5,515 nucleotides of DNA from Anaerolineae bacterium (GTDB lineage Bacteria > Chloroflexota > Anaerolineae > Promineifilales > Promineifilaceae): positions 1-5,515 of the forward strand of contig JACSSI010000379.1 of assembly GCA_014879345.1 (NCBI GenBank), read 5' to 3'. The notes below the pieces were generated by a model. It searched no databases, was not told where the DNA came from, and saw only the letters and a list, made by a program, of their open reading frames with translations. Position numbers and translations under genes: made by a program. Below, piece after piece: positions 1 to 4,827 of this stretch (positions within the stretch are counted from its first letter, which is position 1; each line of letters starts with the position of its first letter).

Positions 1-432
1 AATTCGCAGCAAGCCTCTTTTATTTGCTGCTGCTGTGGCGACTGCTGCGGCGTCTTGCGGAATTTGAACCAGCATCCTGCCCCAGCCAGTGTCATTGCCT
101 CAGCCTTTTTTGCCAAGTTAATTGATGAGGATTTATGCACAAGCTGCGGCCTGTGTGAAACACGCTGTCAGATGAATGCGCTCGATTTTGAGGCGTATAT
201 ACCAGAAATTAATTTAGACCGCTGTATTGGCTGTGGGTTGTGTGTTTCAACCTGCCCCACTGAAGCGTTGGTGATGGAGAGAAAAGTGGAGGCAGAACGG
301 CCGTTTATCCCCAAAAACACCGTCATGACCCATCTGCAACTGGCTCGTGCCCGCGGCAAAATGAAAACGACAGATATGGTCATGCTGGCAGTGCGTTCCA
401 AAGTAGACAGGATGCTGACCCGTAGATCATAA
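1..432 (+). CDS. 4Fe-4S dicluster ferredoxin-type protein, C-terminal part (5' truncated by window)
   Basis: The reading frame is open from base 1 to the TAA at 430-432, so the gene starts upstream of the window; an apparent TTG start at 55 would cut off conserved sequence and is not credible. Two classical 4Fe-4S motifs are visible: CxxCxxCxxxC with Cys codons at 136, 145, 154 and 166, and CxxCxxCxxxCP with Cys codons at 223, 232, 241 and 253. This is a bacterial-type 2[4Fe-4S] ferredoxin fold, expected to carry electrons in the cytoplasm. Just before it, at 25-48, is the Cys-rich stretch CCCCGDCC followed by GVLR, which I associate with a larger family of ferredoxin-domain proteins whose N-terminal half would lie outside the window. 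The tail (LARARGK, then RSKVDRML) is basic and helical. A copy of the AACGGCCGTT palindrome (296-305) is read here as E-R-P-F. The iron-sulfur assignment is firm; the redox partner and pathway cannot be told. Confidence 0.9.
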   Translation, partial: NSQQASFICCCCGDCCGVLRNLNQHPAPASVIASAFFAKLIDEDLCTSCGLCETRCQMNALDFEAYIPEINLDRCIGCGLCVSTCPTEALVMERKVEAERPFIPKNTVMTHLQLARARGKMKTTDMVMLAVRSKVDRMLTRRS

Positions 433-451
433 TGTTGTCTAGACAAAAAAC

Positions 452-769
452 TTATCTGGACCGACTATTAAGAATCAGAAGCACAACAATAAAGAAGCCG
501 AAGGCACTAAGCGGCAAGCAAATCGTGCCAGTGCTGGGAAATAACAACAAGCTAAAGATTCCTGCCCAAAAGCCAGATATTGAAAATGTAGAAGTCCCTA
601 CAAAAACAACAACGAAACCACAGAAAAATAACAACGCCTTCCCCAGACGTCGTAAAATTTTAACGATCCCCTGAAAACCTTTCCCCTCTTGGCTTTTATC
701 CCACGCATTGAGAGCCAAAAAGAGCAATGCAGTCGAGGAAATGGCAATGGCGTATAAGATAGGACTCAT
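452..769 (-). CDS. small hypothetical membrane protein
   Basis: This 105-residue frame on the minus strand starts with ATG (complement of 767-769) and ends with TAA (complement of 452-454). I do not recognise the family. It is strongly hydrophobic in blocks: roughly residues 4-21, 43-77 (probably two closely spaced helices) and 84-101. A basic patch (KILRRLGK) lies between the first and second blocks and a basic tail (NSRSR) ends the protein. Three or four membrane helices are likely, consistent with a small inner-membrane protein. It is convergent with the iron-sulfur gene, leaving only 19 bases between the two stop codons. The ribosome-binding site is weak (a GAG about 13 bases upstream of the ATG). 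The overlapping plus-strand frame is Lys/Asn/Thr-rich low complexity, which is what the antisense of hydrophobic codons yields, so the minus strand is preferred. The call rests on hydrophobic patterning alone. Confidence 0.55.
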   Translation of the reverse strand: MSPILYAIAISSTALLFLALNAWDKSQEGKGFQGIVKILRRLGKALLFFCGFVVVFVGTSTFSISGFWAGIFSLLLFPSTGTICLPLSAFGFFIVVLLILNSRSR

Positions 770-786
770 GATAATTACGTCTCAAA

Positions 787-1064
787 TTGTGGGGGCATTT
801 GGCACTTACACCCCTTATGTTGCTTACCAAAACTGAACTCACCAACCAGTATATAGGATGCGTCAACAATTTAGCCATGTGCTTTGTCATGTCTTCGCTG
901 GATGATCCTCATGTCCATGTCATTGTTTGCTGGGGTGATGGGAAACGGCCGTTTTCAATTCCAGCGTAATATGGCATCATATCCGTCAACTCAGTGGCAA
1001 GGAAAACCCGCTGCTCACCCATCCCTGGTTTATTGATTACTGTCGCTATCTGGATCAGACATGA
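787..1064 (+). other. stretch without a confident gene; possible decayed coding remnant
   Basis: No convincing intact gene lies between 770 and 1365. Two short plus-strand pieces look protein-like but sit in different frames. One ends at 969 and contains DDPHVHVIVCWGDG. The other opens after a TGA at 936-938 and runs to the TGA at 1062-1064, reading HHIRQLSGKENPLL and then HPWFIDYCRYLDQT. The apparent change of frame falls at about 930-945, next to a 12-base palindrome AAACGGCCGTTT (943-954). A frameshifted remnant of an old gene would explain this, but I cannot name a family, and chance open frames are equally possible. Positions 1065-1101 show nothing recognisable. Confidence 0.2.
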
Positions 1065-1101
1065 GCATCGCGATAAATGCGTACCCTGCAAATTTAGCCT
1101 C

Positions 1102-1130
1102 TTGATTCCCATTTCAGAAACTCTTATACT
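1102..1130 (+). promoter_or_regulatory. sigma70-type promoter for the tandem paralogue operon
   Basis: TTGATT at 1102-1107 (-35) and TATACT at 1125-1130 (-10) are separated by exactly 17 bases, the optimal spacing for a housekeeping sigma factor. Transcription would begin near 1137. That gives an untranslated leader of about 230 bases before the ATG at 1366, containing two dyad-symmetric sites. No better-matching promoter was seen closer to the gene. Confidence 0.5.
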
Positions 1131-1158
1131 GTATCAATTCTCGCTTTGGGCACATCCT

Positions 1159-1178
1159 TGATGATACACGCATCATCA
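1159..1178. promoter_or_regulatory. inverted repeat TGATGAT-N6-ATCATCA in the leader
   Basis: A perfect 7-base inverted repeat (TGATGAT at 1159-1165, ATCATCA at 1172-1178) has a 6-base spacer. It lies about 20 bases after the predicted transcription start. It could be an operator or a leader hairpin; with no T-tract following it is not a terminator. The symmetry is seen directly and the function is inferred. Confidence 0.35.
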
Positions 1179-1261
1179 CTTGTGCTGGCGAATCAACAAC
1201 TTACCTATCTTCACAATCCGTGAAGGCACACCAGAATTCCGTAAAAGGGGAGAGCAGCATT

Positions 1262-1284
1262 CTGTATATACAGGCTAACCTGTA
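1262..1284. promoter_or_regulatory. overlapping palindromes, possible operator
   Basis: CTGTATATACAG (1262-1273) is a perfect 12-base palindrome. Its right half is also the left arm of a second dyad, TACAGG (1269-1274), CTAA loop, CCTGTA (1279-1284). The half-site CTGTA/TACAG therefore occurs three times in 23 bases, about 80 bases upstream of the first paralogue. Such an arrangement fits a dimeric repressor or activator site. It is shorter than the E. coli LexA box (CTG-N10-CAG), so it is not called as one. Confidence 0.35.
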
Positions 1285-1355
1285 GCGAATGCGTGGTTTT
1301 GTGTAGTTGTGTGTCCGATTCGTCGTGGCTGTATCCATCATGAACCATCGGCAAT

Positions 1356-1360
1356 GGAGG
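1356..1360 (+). promoter_or_regulatory. Shine-Dalgarno GGAGG setting the start at 1366
   Basis: GGAGG lies 5 bases before the ATG at 1366. It selects this start over the in-frame GTG at 1309 and the ATG at 1354, both of which would put extra residues before the hydrophobic signal or anchor segment. Confidence 0.75.
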
Positions 1361-1365
1361 CTCCT

Positions 1366-1905
1366 ATGCGAAAATTCATTCTCCCTGTTTTAATTGCCTT
1401 TATCTTGGGCGCAGCAACCCTCAGTTTCATCCAAATTGTGCGTGGACAAGGGGTAGACACACCCGCCATCCTCAACAGCGAAACACAAGATAACAACCGG
1501 CGTGAAATCCAAAGCGATACTCAACTCAACGCGCCGCAGCAGCCTGCTATCGGCTTCATCGACTCACCCTCAGCCACCTGCTATCAACCCAATCCGGGAC
1601 GGGATCAATGTTTCCTCTCCTGGTATTACCTGTCGGTTGATGCCTCTCCCAATTACATGATTACCATGACACTTTCGCTGAACAACAAAGGGCCGGTAGC
1701 GCACACACAAGGTTTCTTCCAAACGTCCATGTATGTCCCATATAACATGCTGGGAGATGGCGTGCAAGTGGCTTGTGGTCCTCTTGGCGCAGGCGGTAAT
1801 CCGCAGTTGGGCAATGCATACGGCTATACCATTCGCGCCAGAGACAGTGCCGGTTTAAGCTCCGCCAACTACGGCACAGTTTACTGTCCTGCATATCAAC
1901 CGTAA
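1366..1905 (+). CDS. secreted or membrane-anchored four-Cys domain protein, first paralogue
   Basis: This 179-residue protein has one hydrophobic N-terminal segment (about residues 4-23, preceded by MRK), an export signal or single membrane anchor. A polar linker follows (about 24-60, Asn/Gln-rich), then one domain (about 61-176) with cysteines at 72, 82, 137 and 174. The domain begins FIDSPSATC and ends YTIRARD, NYG and CP. The YxYxIRARDxAGLSxxNYG ending resembles the last strands of fibronectin-III-like beta-sandwiches, so a disulfide-stabilised extracellular beta-domain is inferred. No catalytic motif is visible and I know no named family. The downstream neighbour is a paralogue with about half of the domain residues identical, 9 bases away, so the two are almost certainly co-transcribed and arose by duplication. 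The start is fixed by GGAGG at 1356-1360. Transcription probably starts near 1137 and ends at 2608. Confidence 0.85.
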   Translation: MRKFILPVLIAFILGAATLSFIQIVRGQGVDTPAILNSETQDNNRREIQSDTQLNAPQQPAIGFIDSPSATCYQPNPGRDQCFLSWYYLSVDASPNYMITMTLSLNNKGPVAHTQGFFQTSMYVPYNMLGDGVQVACGPLGAGGNPQLGNAYGYTIRARDSAGLSSANYGTVYCPAYQP

Positions 1906-1914
1906 GCGGTTCCT

Positions 1915-2538
1915 ATGAACGTGCAGACACATGCAGGCAAACGAGTAGGGGCGGTTTTAGGGCTGCTGCTTTTCATCAGCGTCGTGGGCATTTTTGTTGT
2001 TCAAGAGACGTATCACTCAGCGGCAGCTCCGCTATCAACTGAAACATCTGCCAACGCACCAGACGTAGCCACACCACGAGAGGAGCCACGCGCTACCCCT
2101 CTCAGCCTTATGCCCCCCCACCGTGAAATCAGCGACAACGGCAACTCACCTACTATCTCTTTTATTGATAGTCCTAGCGCCACTTGTACCCGCCCTGTGC
2201 CGGGTACGGGAGCATGTTATATTCAATGGAATTATTTGTATGTCACGGCCGCTTCCGGTTCCTACGTCATCAGCATGACGGTGGCTATTGATAACCACAT
2301 CCGGGCATATCATGCCGGTTTTTTCCAAACTTATATGTATATCCCCGGTGATATGACTGCTCCCGGTTATCAGGTGACGTGCGGCATGCCCGGCAGCGGC
2401 GGGATAGCTGACTGGGGTCATCAGTACAGCTATGTAATTCGGGCGCGGGATACTGCTAACTTGAGTGCGACGAATTATGGCTCGATAACATGCCCGGCGG
2501 ATACGGTGCGCGTTTTTCTGCCATTTATTATAAAGTAG
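1915..2538 (+). CDS. secreted or membrane-anchored four-Cys domain protein, second paralogue, with hydrophobic C-terminal tail
   Basis: This is a 207-residue paralogue of the preceding protein. A basic N-terminus (KR at 9-10) precedes a hydrophobic segment (11-30). A Thr/Pro/Ala-rich linker follows (about 31-79), then the shared domain (about 80-195) with cysteines at 91, 101, 156 and 193. The gaps of 10, 55 and 37 residues equal those of the first paralogue, although one residue is gained and one lost between the second and third Cys. Shared blocks include FIDSPSATC, GFFQT, MY.P, QV.CG and IRARD. Unlike its partner it has an extra tail ending VFLPFIIK, which resembles the LPLVLR-like ends I associate with exported Chloroflexota proteins and which may be a sorting or anchoring tail (inference). 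Upstream AAGCGG (1904-1909) gives only a weak ribosome-binding site, overlapping the previous stop, so translation may be coupled. A domain copy of ACGGCCG near 2245 is an imperfect match to the window's repeated palindrome. Confidence 0.85.
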   Translation: MNVQTHAGKRVGAVLGLLLFISVVGIFVVQETYHSAAAPLSTETSANAPDVATPREEPRATPLSLMPPHREISDNGNSPTISFIDSPSATCTRPVPGTGACYIQWNYLYVTAASGSYVISMTVAIDNHIRAYHAGFFQTYMYIPGDMTAPGYQVTCGMPGSGGIADWGHQYSYVIRARDTANLSATNYGSITCPADTVRVFLPFIIK

Positions 2539-2571
2539 AACTTCCCGGAACTTTGGAGATTCCAGGAAGTT
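2539..2571 (+). other. RNA hairpin directly after the stop codon
   Basis: AACTTCC (2539-2545) pairs with GGAAGTT (2565-2571), and inside it GGAA (2547-2550) pairs with TTCC (2560-2563). One C/A mismatch separates the two stems, and a 9-base loop closes the structure. It begins with the first base after the TAG at 2536-2538. It has no T-tract, and a proper terminator follows 10 bases later, so a role in 3'-end protection or in helping termination is more likely than termination by itself. Confidence 0.6.
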
Positions 2572-2580
2572 GGGATACGA

Positions 2581-2640
2581 GAAGCCAGTCCTCAGACTGG
2601 CTTTTTTTATGCGTGGGGGATGGGGGGAAACGGCCGTTTC
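2581..2640 (+). repeat. 60-base terminator-palindrome repeat, copy 1
   Basis: This matches 4600-4659 at 55 of 60 positions. In order it holds an intrinsic-terminator hairpin with T7, a purine-rich stretch GTGGGGGATGGGGGG, and the palindrome AAACGGCCGTTT. Four of the five differences are the whole hairpin loop (CTCA here, TGGG in copy 2); the fifth is the base just before AACGGCCGTT. Both copies follow a plus-strand gene in the same orientation. Confidence 0.85.
2582..2608 (+). terminator. intrinsic terminator of the paralogue operon
   Basis: AAGCCAGTC (2582-2590) pairs perfectly with GACTGGCTT (2595-2603) around a CTCA loop. Seven T (2602-2608) complete the signal. It lies 43 bases after the stop of the second paralogue and would separate that operon from the peptidase gene. 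Confidence 0.9.
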
Positions 2641-2658
2641 CCTTCCCCTGCTCCCCAT
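2620..2658. repeat. extended inverted repeat around the palindrome, copy 1
   Basis: GGGAAACGGCCGTTTCCC (2625-2642) is a perfect 18-base palindrome. A G-rich arm lies on its left (ATGGGG at 2620-2625, with more G before it) and a C-rich arm on its right (CTTCCCC, then CCCCAT at 2653-2658). It could extrude as a hairpin with CGGCCG at the tip. Confidence 0.5.
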
Positions 2659-2671
2659 TTCATTAAAAGCG

Positions 2672-2677
2672 TATGAT
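2672..2677 (+). promoter_or_regulatory. candidate -10 element for the peptidase gene
   Basis: TATGAT at 2672-2677 matches the -10 consensus at five of six bases and would start transcription near 2684, 35 bases before the ATG at 2719. No acceptable -35 hexamer is visible 16-18 bases upstream, so an activator would be needed or the match is by chance. Its position after a terminator makes some local promoter necessary. Confidence 0.3.
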
Positions 2678-2718
2678 TTTAGTAGTCTGTGCAAGAAAAT
2701 CAGGATACTTTACCCGGT

Positions 2719-4572
2719 ATGCACAAGCAACTGGGGCAGTCATGGACTTGGCGCAAAACGGCCGTTTTCCTGTTAATCGGTTTCTTGCTATTTGTCGGCT
2801 GTAAGACGGCTGAGATAGATTCGCCACTGACTGCCTCGCCCACTCATTCAGAAGCCGTGCAGGTTACGCAAACGGCCGTTCCCACCAAAACCACCACGCC
2901 GCAGCCCACACACACAGCCACCACCACCCCGTCGCCCACGCCAACTGTGACACCTACCGCAACGGCCGTTCCCCTCACCATCACCGGCGACCCCCGCGCC
3001 GACATCCTCCACGAGCCAGAACCACAAGACATTTCTTACTGCGGCATTGTAGACCTGCTCGATTTCCCCCTCGACCCGCCTGATGCGTTAACCGTTCACT
3101 ACGGCGGACGGGGCTTTGGCAATTTCCGCAGCCGGTATGACCAGTATCATGCCGGGGAGGATTGGCAGTTGGTAAACGGCCGTTCCAATTTAGGCGTACC
3201 CGTGTATGCCATTGGGCATGGCCGTGTCGTCTACGCCCATCCCAACGGCTGGGGCACAGACAAAGGCGTCATCATTATCCGCCACACCTTCGCCGATGGC
3301 AGCACCGTCCTCTCCTTTTACGGCCACATGGAACCCGAAAGCGTGACCCTGCGTGCTGGTGACTGTGTAGTGCGCGGCCAACACATCGCCAATATCGGCA
3401 AGCCGCGCACACCGCCGCATCTTCATTTTGAGATACGCACCCACATGCCCGACGAACCAGGGCGGGGCTACTGGTCGGTTGACCCGACGGAAGCAGGCTG
3501 GCTGGCGCCGTCGCCGTTCATCTGGAATCAGCGCATGGCGGCGATGCCAGGCACGGTGTGGACACGGCCGTTTTCCGCCGCAGCCACGCAATACATTGAT
3601 CAGGTCGATGGTGAAACATTCCTCGCGCTGGAAGCGGGTCAGCTTATCGCGCTGAACAAGCGTGATGGCACACTGCGCTGGCAGCAGCCCATGACAAACA
3701 CCGTCACCAGCGCCCTGCTGGATGCCGACCACGCCTTACTTTACGCCACCACTGACACGGGAGAGTTGTCTGCCTTGCCACTGCTACCGGGCGAGAAGAA
3801 CACAACCATTATGGCAGAGGAACCTTTGTGGCAGGTTGAGCTAGACGGCGTGAGTTCGCCCACGCTGCTGCCCCTGCCCGCTGGTGGGGTGGTGGTTTTG
3901 GTGCGGCAGGGAATAACGGCCGTTTCCGCCACCGGAGAATTATTATGGCAGGCAGAACTGGAGAAACGGCCGTTTGACTGGCTCTTAACCGAAGACCAAC
4001 TCATCCTGACCAGCACTGGTCAGCAAGGCCCCATTTATTCACTGACAGCAGCAGAACACAAAGCATGGCCCGTTTCTTTGAGCGGCAAACTCCTTCAGGT
4101 CGGCGAGCACATCTGGTTGTATGGTACAGAGGGGCTGTACCGCCTCAATCCGGCGGCGTTGACGGCTGACCTGCTCTATCCGCTGGCGCAGAGCCGGGGC
4201 AATCTGGTGGACATCATTTCCCTGCCTGATGGCGGCGCCCTAATCGCCCATCAAGACCGCGATGACGCCCGCTTAATCGCCTTCGCCGCCGATGGCGCGG
4301 TGCAGTGGCAGCGCTCGTATGCTGAACTCGGCCTGGGCGAGCTGCGCCTGCTGCTGCACAACAGCCAGCCTTACCTGCTCCAGCAAACGGGCAGCGACAT
4401 CACCACCCAGTTCAAGCTGTATGCCATAGACATCACCAACTCGACTTTGCGCCACATCTTTACTGGCGGCACACGCACCCCGCTGCCAGAGGATAACTGG
4501 CTGGTGTCGGTTGATGATGATCTGCTGGTGTTGAACGTTGGCGGCGGGAGTATGGTGGGGCTGGAACCGTAA
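2719..4572 (+). CDS. M23-family peptidase lipoprotein with C-terminal PQQ-like beta-propeller
   Basis: This is a 617-residue exported lipoprotein. Residues 1-28 form a signal peptide (WRK, then a hydrophobic stretch) ending FVGC, a slightly unusual lipobox that places the lipidated Cys at 28. Residues 29-87 are a Thr/Pro-rich linker. Residues about 105-265 are an M23 (LytM-type) domain: zinc ligands H144 and D148 in HAGED, H203 in YGHME, and H234/H236 in HLHFEIR, so the active site looks intact. The known family cleaves peptide cross-links in peptidoglycan. From about 290 to 617 the sequence carries PQQ/WD-like propeller strands, such as LIALNKRDGTLRWQ, GITAVSATGELLWQ and LIAFAADGAVQWQ, probably five to seven blades serving as a binding or display module. 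The ATG at 2719 was chosen over the in-frame GTG at 2689 because it gives a normal lipoprotein signal; AGGA (2702-2705) is rather distant from it. Seven copies of the AACGGCCGTT-type palindrome lie inside the gene. It is flanked by matching terminators, so it is probably transcribed alone. Confidence 0.9.
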   Translation: MHKQLGQSWTWRKTAVFLLIGFLLFVGCKTAEIDSPLTASPTHSEAVQVTQTAVPTKTTTPQPTHTATTTPSPTPTVTPTATAVPLTITGDPRADILHEPEPQDISYCGIVDLLDFPLDPPDALTVHYGGRGFGNFRSRYDQYHAGEDWQLVNGRSNLGVPVYAIGHGRVVYAHPNGWGTDKGVIIIRHTFADGSTVLSFYGHMEPESVTLRAGDCVVRGQHIANIGKPRTPPHLHFEIRTHMPDEPGRGYWSVDPTEAGWLAPSPFIWNQRMAAMPGTVWTRPFSAAATQYIDQVDGETFLALEAGQLIALNKRDGTLRWQQPMTNTVTSALLDADHALLYATTDTGELSALPLLPGEKNTTIMAEEPLWQVELDGVSSPTLLPLPAGGVVVLVRQGITAVSATGELLWQAELEKRPFDWLLTEDQLILTSTGQQGPIYSLTAAEHKAWPVSLSGKLLQVGEHIWLYGTEGLYRLNPAALTADLLYPLAQSRGNLVDIISLPDGGALIAHQDRDDARLIAFAADGAVQWQRSYAELGLGELRLLLHNSQPYLLQQTGSDITTQFKLYAIDITNSTLRHIFTGGTRTPLPEDNWLVSVDDDLLVLNVGGGSMVGLEP

Positions 4573-4599
4573 GCAGTTTGGGAACAGGATTTGTAGAGC

Positions 4600-4659
4600 G
4601 AAGCCAGTCTGGGGACTGGCTTTTTTTATGCGTGGGGGATGGGGGGCAACGGCCGTTTC
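4600..4659 (+). repeat. 60-base terminator-palindrome repeat, copy 2
   Basis: This is the second copy of the element at 2581-2640, with five mismatches, four of them in the terminator loop. The stem, T-tract, G-rich stretch and palindrome are otherwise the same. It follows the peptidase gene by 27 bases. Confidence 0.85.
4601..4627 (+). terminator. intrinsic terminator of the peptidase gene
   Basis: AAGCCAGTC (4601-4609) pairs with GACTGGCTT (4614-4622) around a TGGG loop, with seven T at 4621-4627. The stem is identical to that at 2582-2603. Confidence 0.9.
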
Positions 4660-4668
4660 TGCCCCCAC
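4632..4668. repeat. extended inverted repeat around the palindrome, copy 2
   Basis: GTGGGGG (4632-4638) is complementary to CCCCCAC (4662-4668); alternatively GGGGGC (4642-4647) pairs with GCCCCC (4661-4666). AACGGCCGTT (4648-4657) sits near the tip. The right arm differs in sequence from that of copy 1 but still complements the G-rich left arm, so the pairing, not only the sequence, seems kept. Confidence 0.55.
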
Positions 4669-4720
4669 ATAACACCGCAAACAACACTTTCGTGTCTATA
4701 CCACATCCCCTGCTGGTTTG

Positions 4721-4726
4721 TATACT
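4721..4726 (+). promoter_or_regulatory. candidate -10 element for the DUF4386 gene
   Basis: TATACT at 4721-4726 is a good -10 hexamer about 100 bases before the ATG at 4828, but no matching -35 element is seen at 16-18 bases. The leader that follows includes a palindrome copy (4758-4767) and a short inverted repeat GTCAG/CTGAC (4782-4786, 4795-4799). Confidence 0.25.
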
Positions 4727-4827
4727 TCTGGTATGGTAAACGAGCGGCTGAAAAGGAAACGGCCGTTACCGGGCAAATCATGTCAGATATCTACCTGACT
4801 CATGCATCACAAAAAAAGGGAGTCACA

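Larger units (their letters stand above)
296..4767. repeat. highly iterated palindrome AACGGCCGTT (12 sites)
   Basis: Full 10-base copies start at 296, 944, 2629, 2757, 2871, 2961, 3175, 3915, 3965, 4648 and 4758. The 8-base core ACGGCCGT occurs at 3564. Several copies extend further: the one at 2755-2768 is 14 bases of perfect palindrome and the one at 2625-2642 is 18. A given 10-mer is expected about 0.005 times in a window this size. Inside genes the site is used in all three frames: T-A-V (2757, 2871, 2961, 3915), R-P-F (296, 3564, 3965) and N-G-R (3175). The pattern is like cyanobacterial HIP1 (GCGATCGC) in behaviour but different in sequence. Confidence 0.9.

Noticed and set aside
435..446. 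Palindrome TTGTCTAGACAA followed by A residues as a bidirectional terminator
   Set aside because: With a 4-base loop only four mostly weak pairs remain, and no T-tract follows on the plus strand.
432..674. Plus-strand open frame whose ATG overlaps the iron-sulfur stop codon
   Set aside because: It has no ribosome-binding site and is Lys/Asn/Thr-rich low complexity; the complementary minus-strand frame reads as ordered membrane helices.
909..1112. Minus-strand open frame of 67 residues
   Set aside because: It shows no signal, no membrane pattern and no family resemblance, and it has no evident ribosome-binding site.
1262..1273. CTGTATATACAG as a LexA box
   Set aside because: The half-site spacing is four bases too short for the E. 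coli type, and no damage-response gene lies nearby.
1309..1365. GTG start at 1309 for the first paralogue
   Set aside because: The GGAGG at 1356-1360 and the hydrophobic segment right after residue 3 fit the ATG at 1366.
2146..2694. Long minus-strand frame of 182 residues, with a similar one at 4273-4680
   Set aside because: Both are antisense to well-supported genes. Their shared peptide near the start arises only because both begin in copies of the 60-base repeat.
2689..2718. GTG start at 2689 for the peptidase lipoprotein
   Set aside because: It has no ribosome-binding site and adds acidic residues ahead of the signal peptide; the ATG at 2719 gives a normal lipoprotein N-terminus.
2871..2970. 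Repeated T-A-V peptides in the Thr/Pro linker as a protein repeat motif
   Set aside because: They are explained by the DNA palindrome ACGGCCGTT read in one frame; the same DNA gives R-P-F and N-G-R elsewhere.
3190..3732. Minus-strand frame of 180 residues inside the peptidase gene
   Set aside because: It is antisense to the conserved M23 domain, a shadow frame expected in GC-rich coding sequence.
4639..4827. Upstream extension of the DUF4386 gene
   Set aside because: The extra residues would come from the terminator repeat and the leader; the family-like N-terminus and AAGGGAG fix the ATG at 4828.
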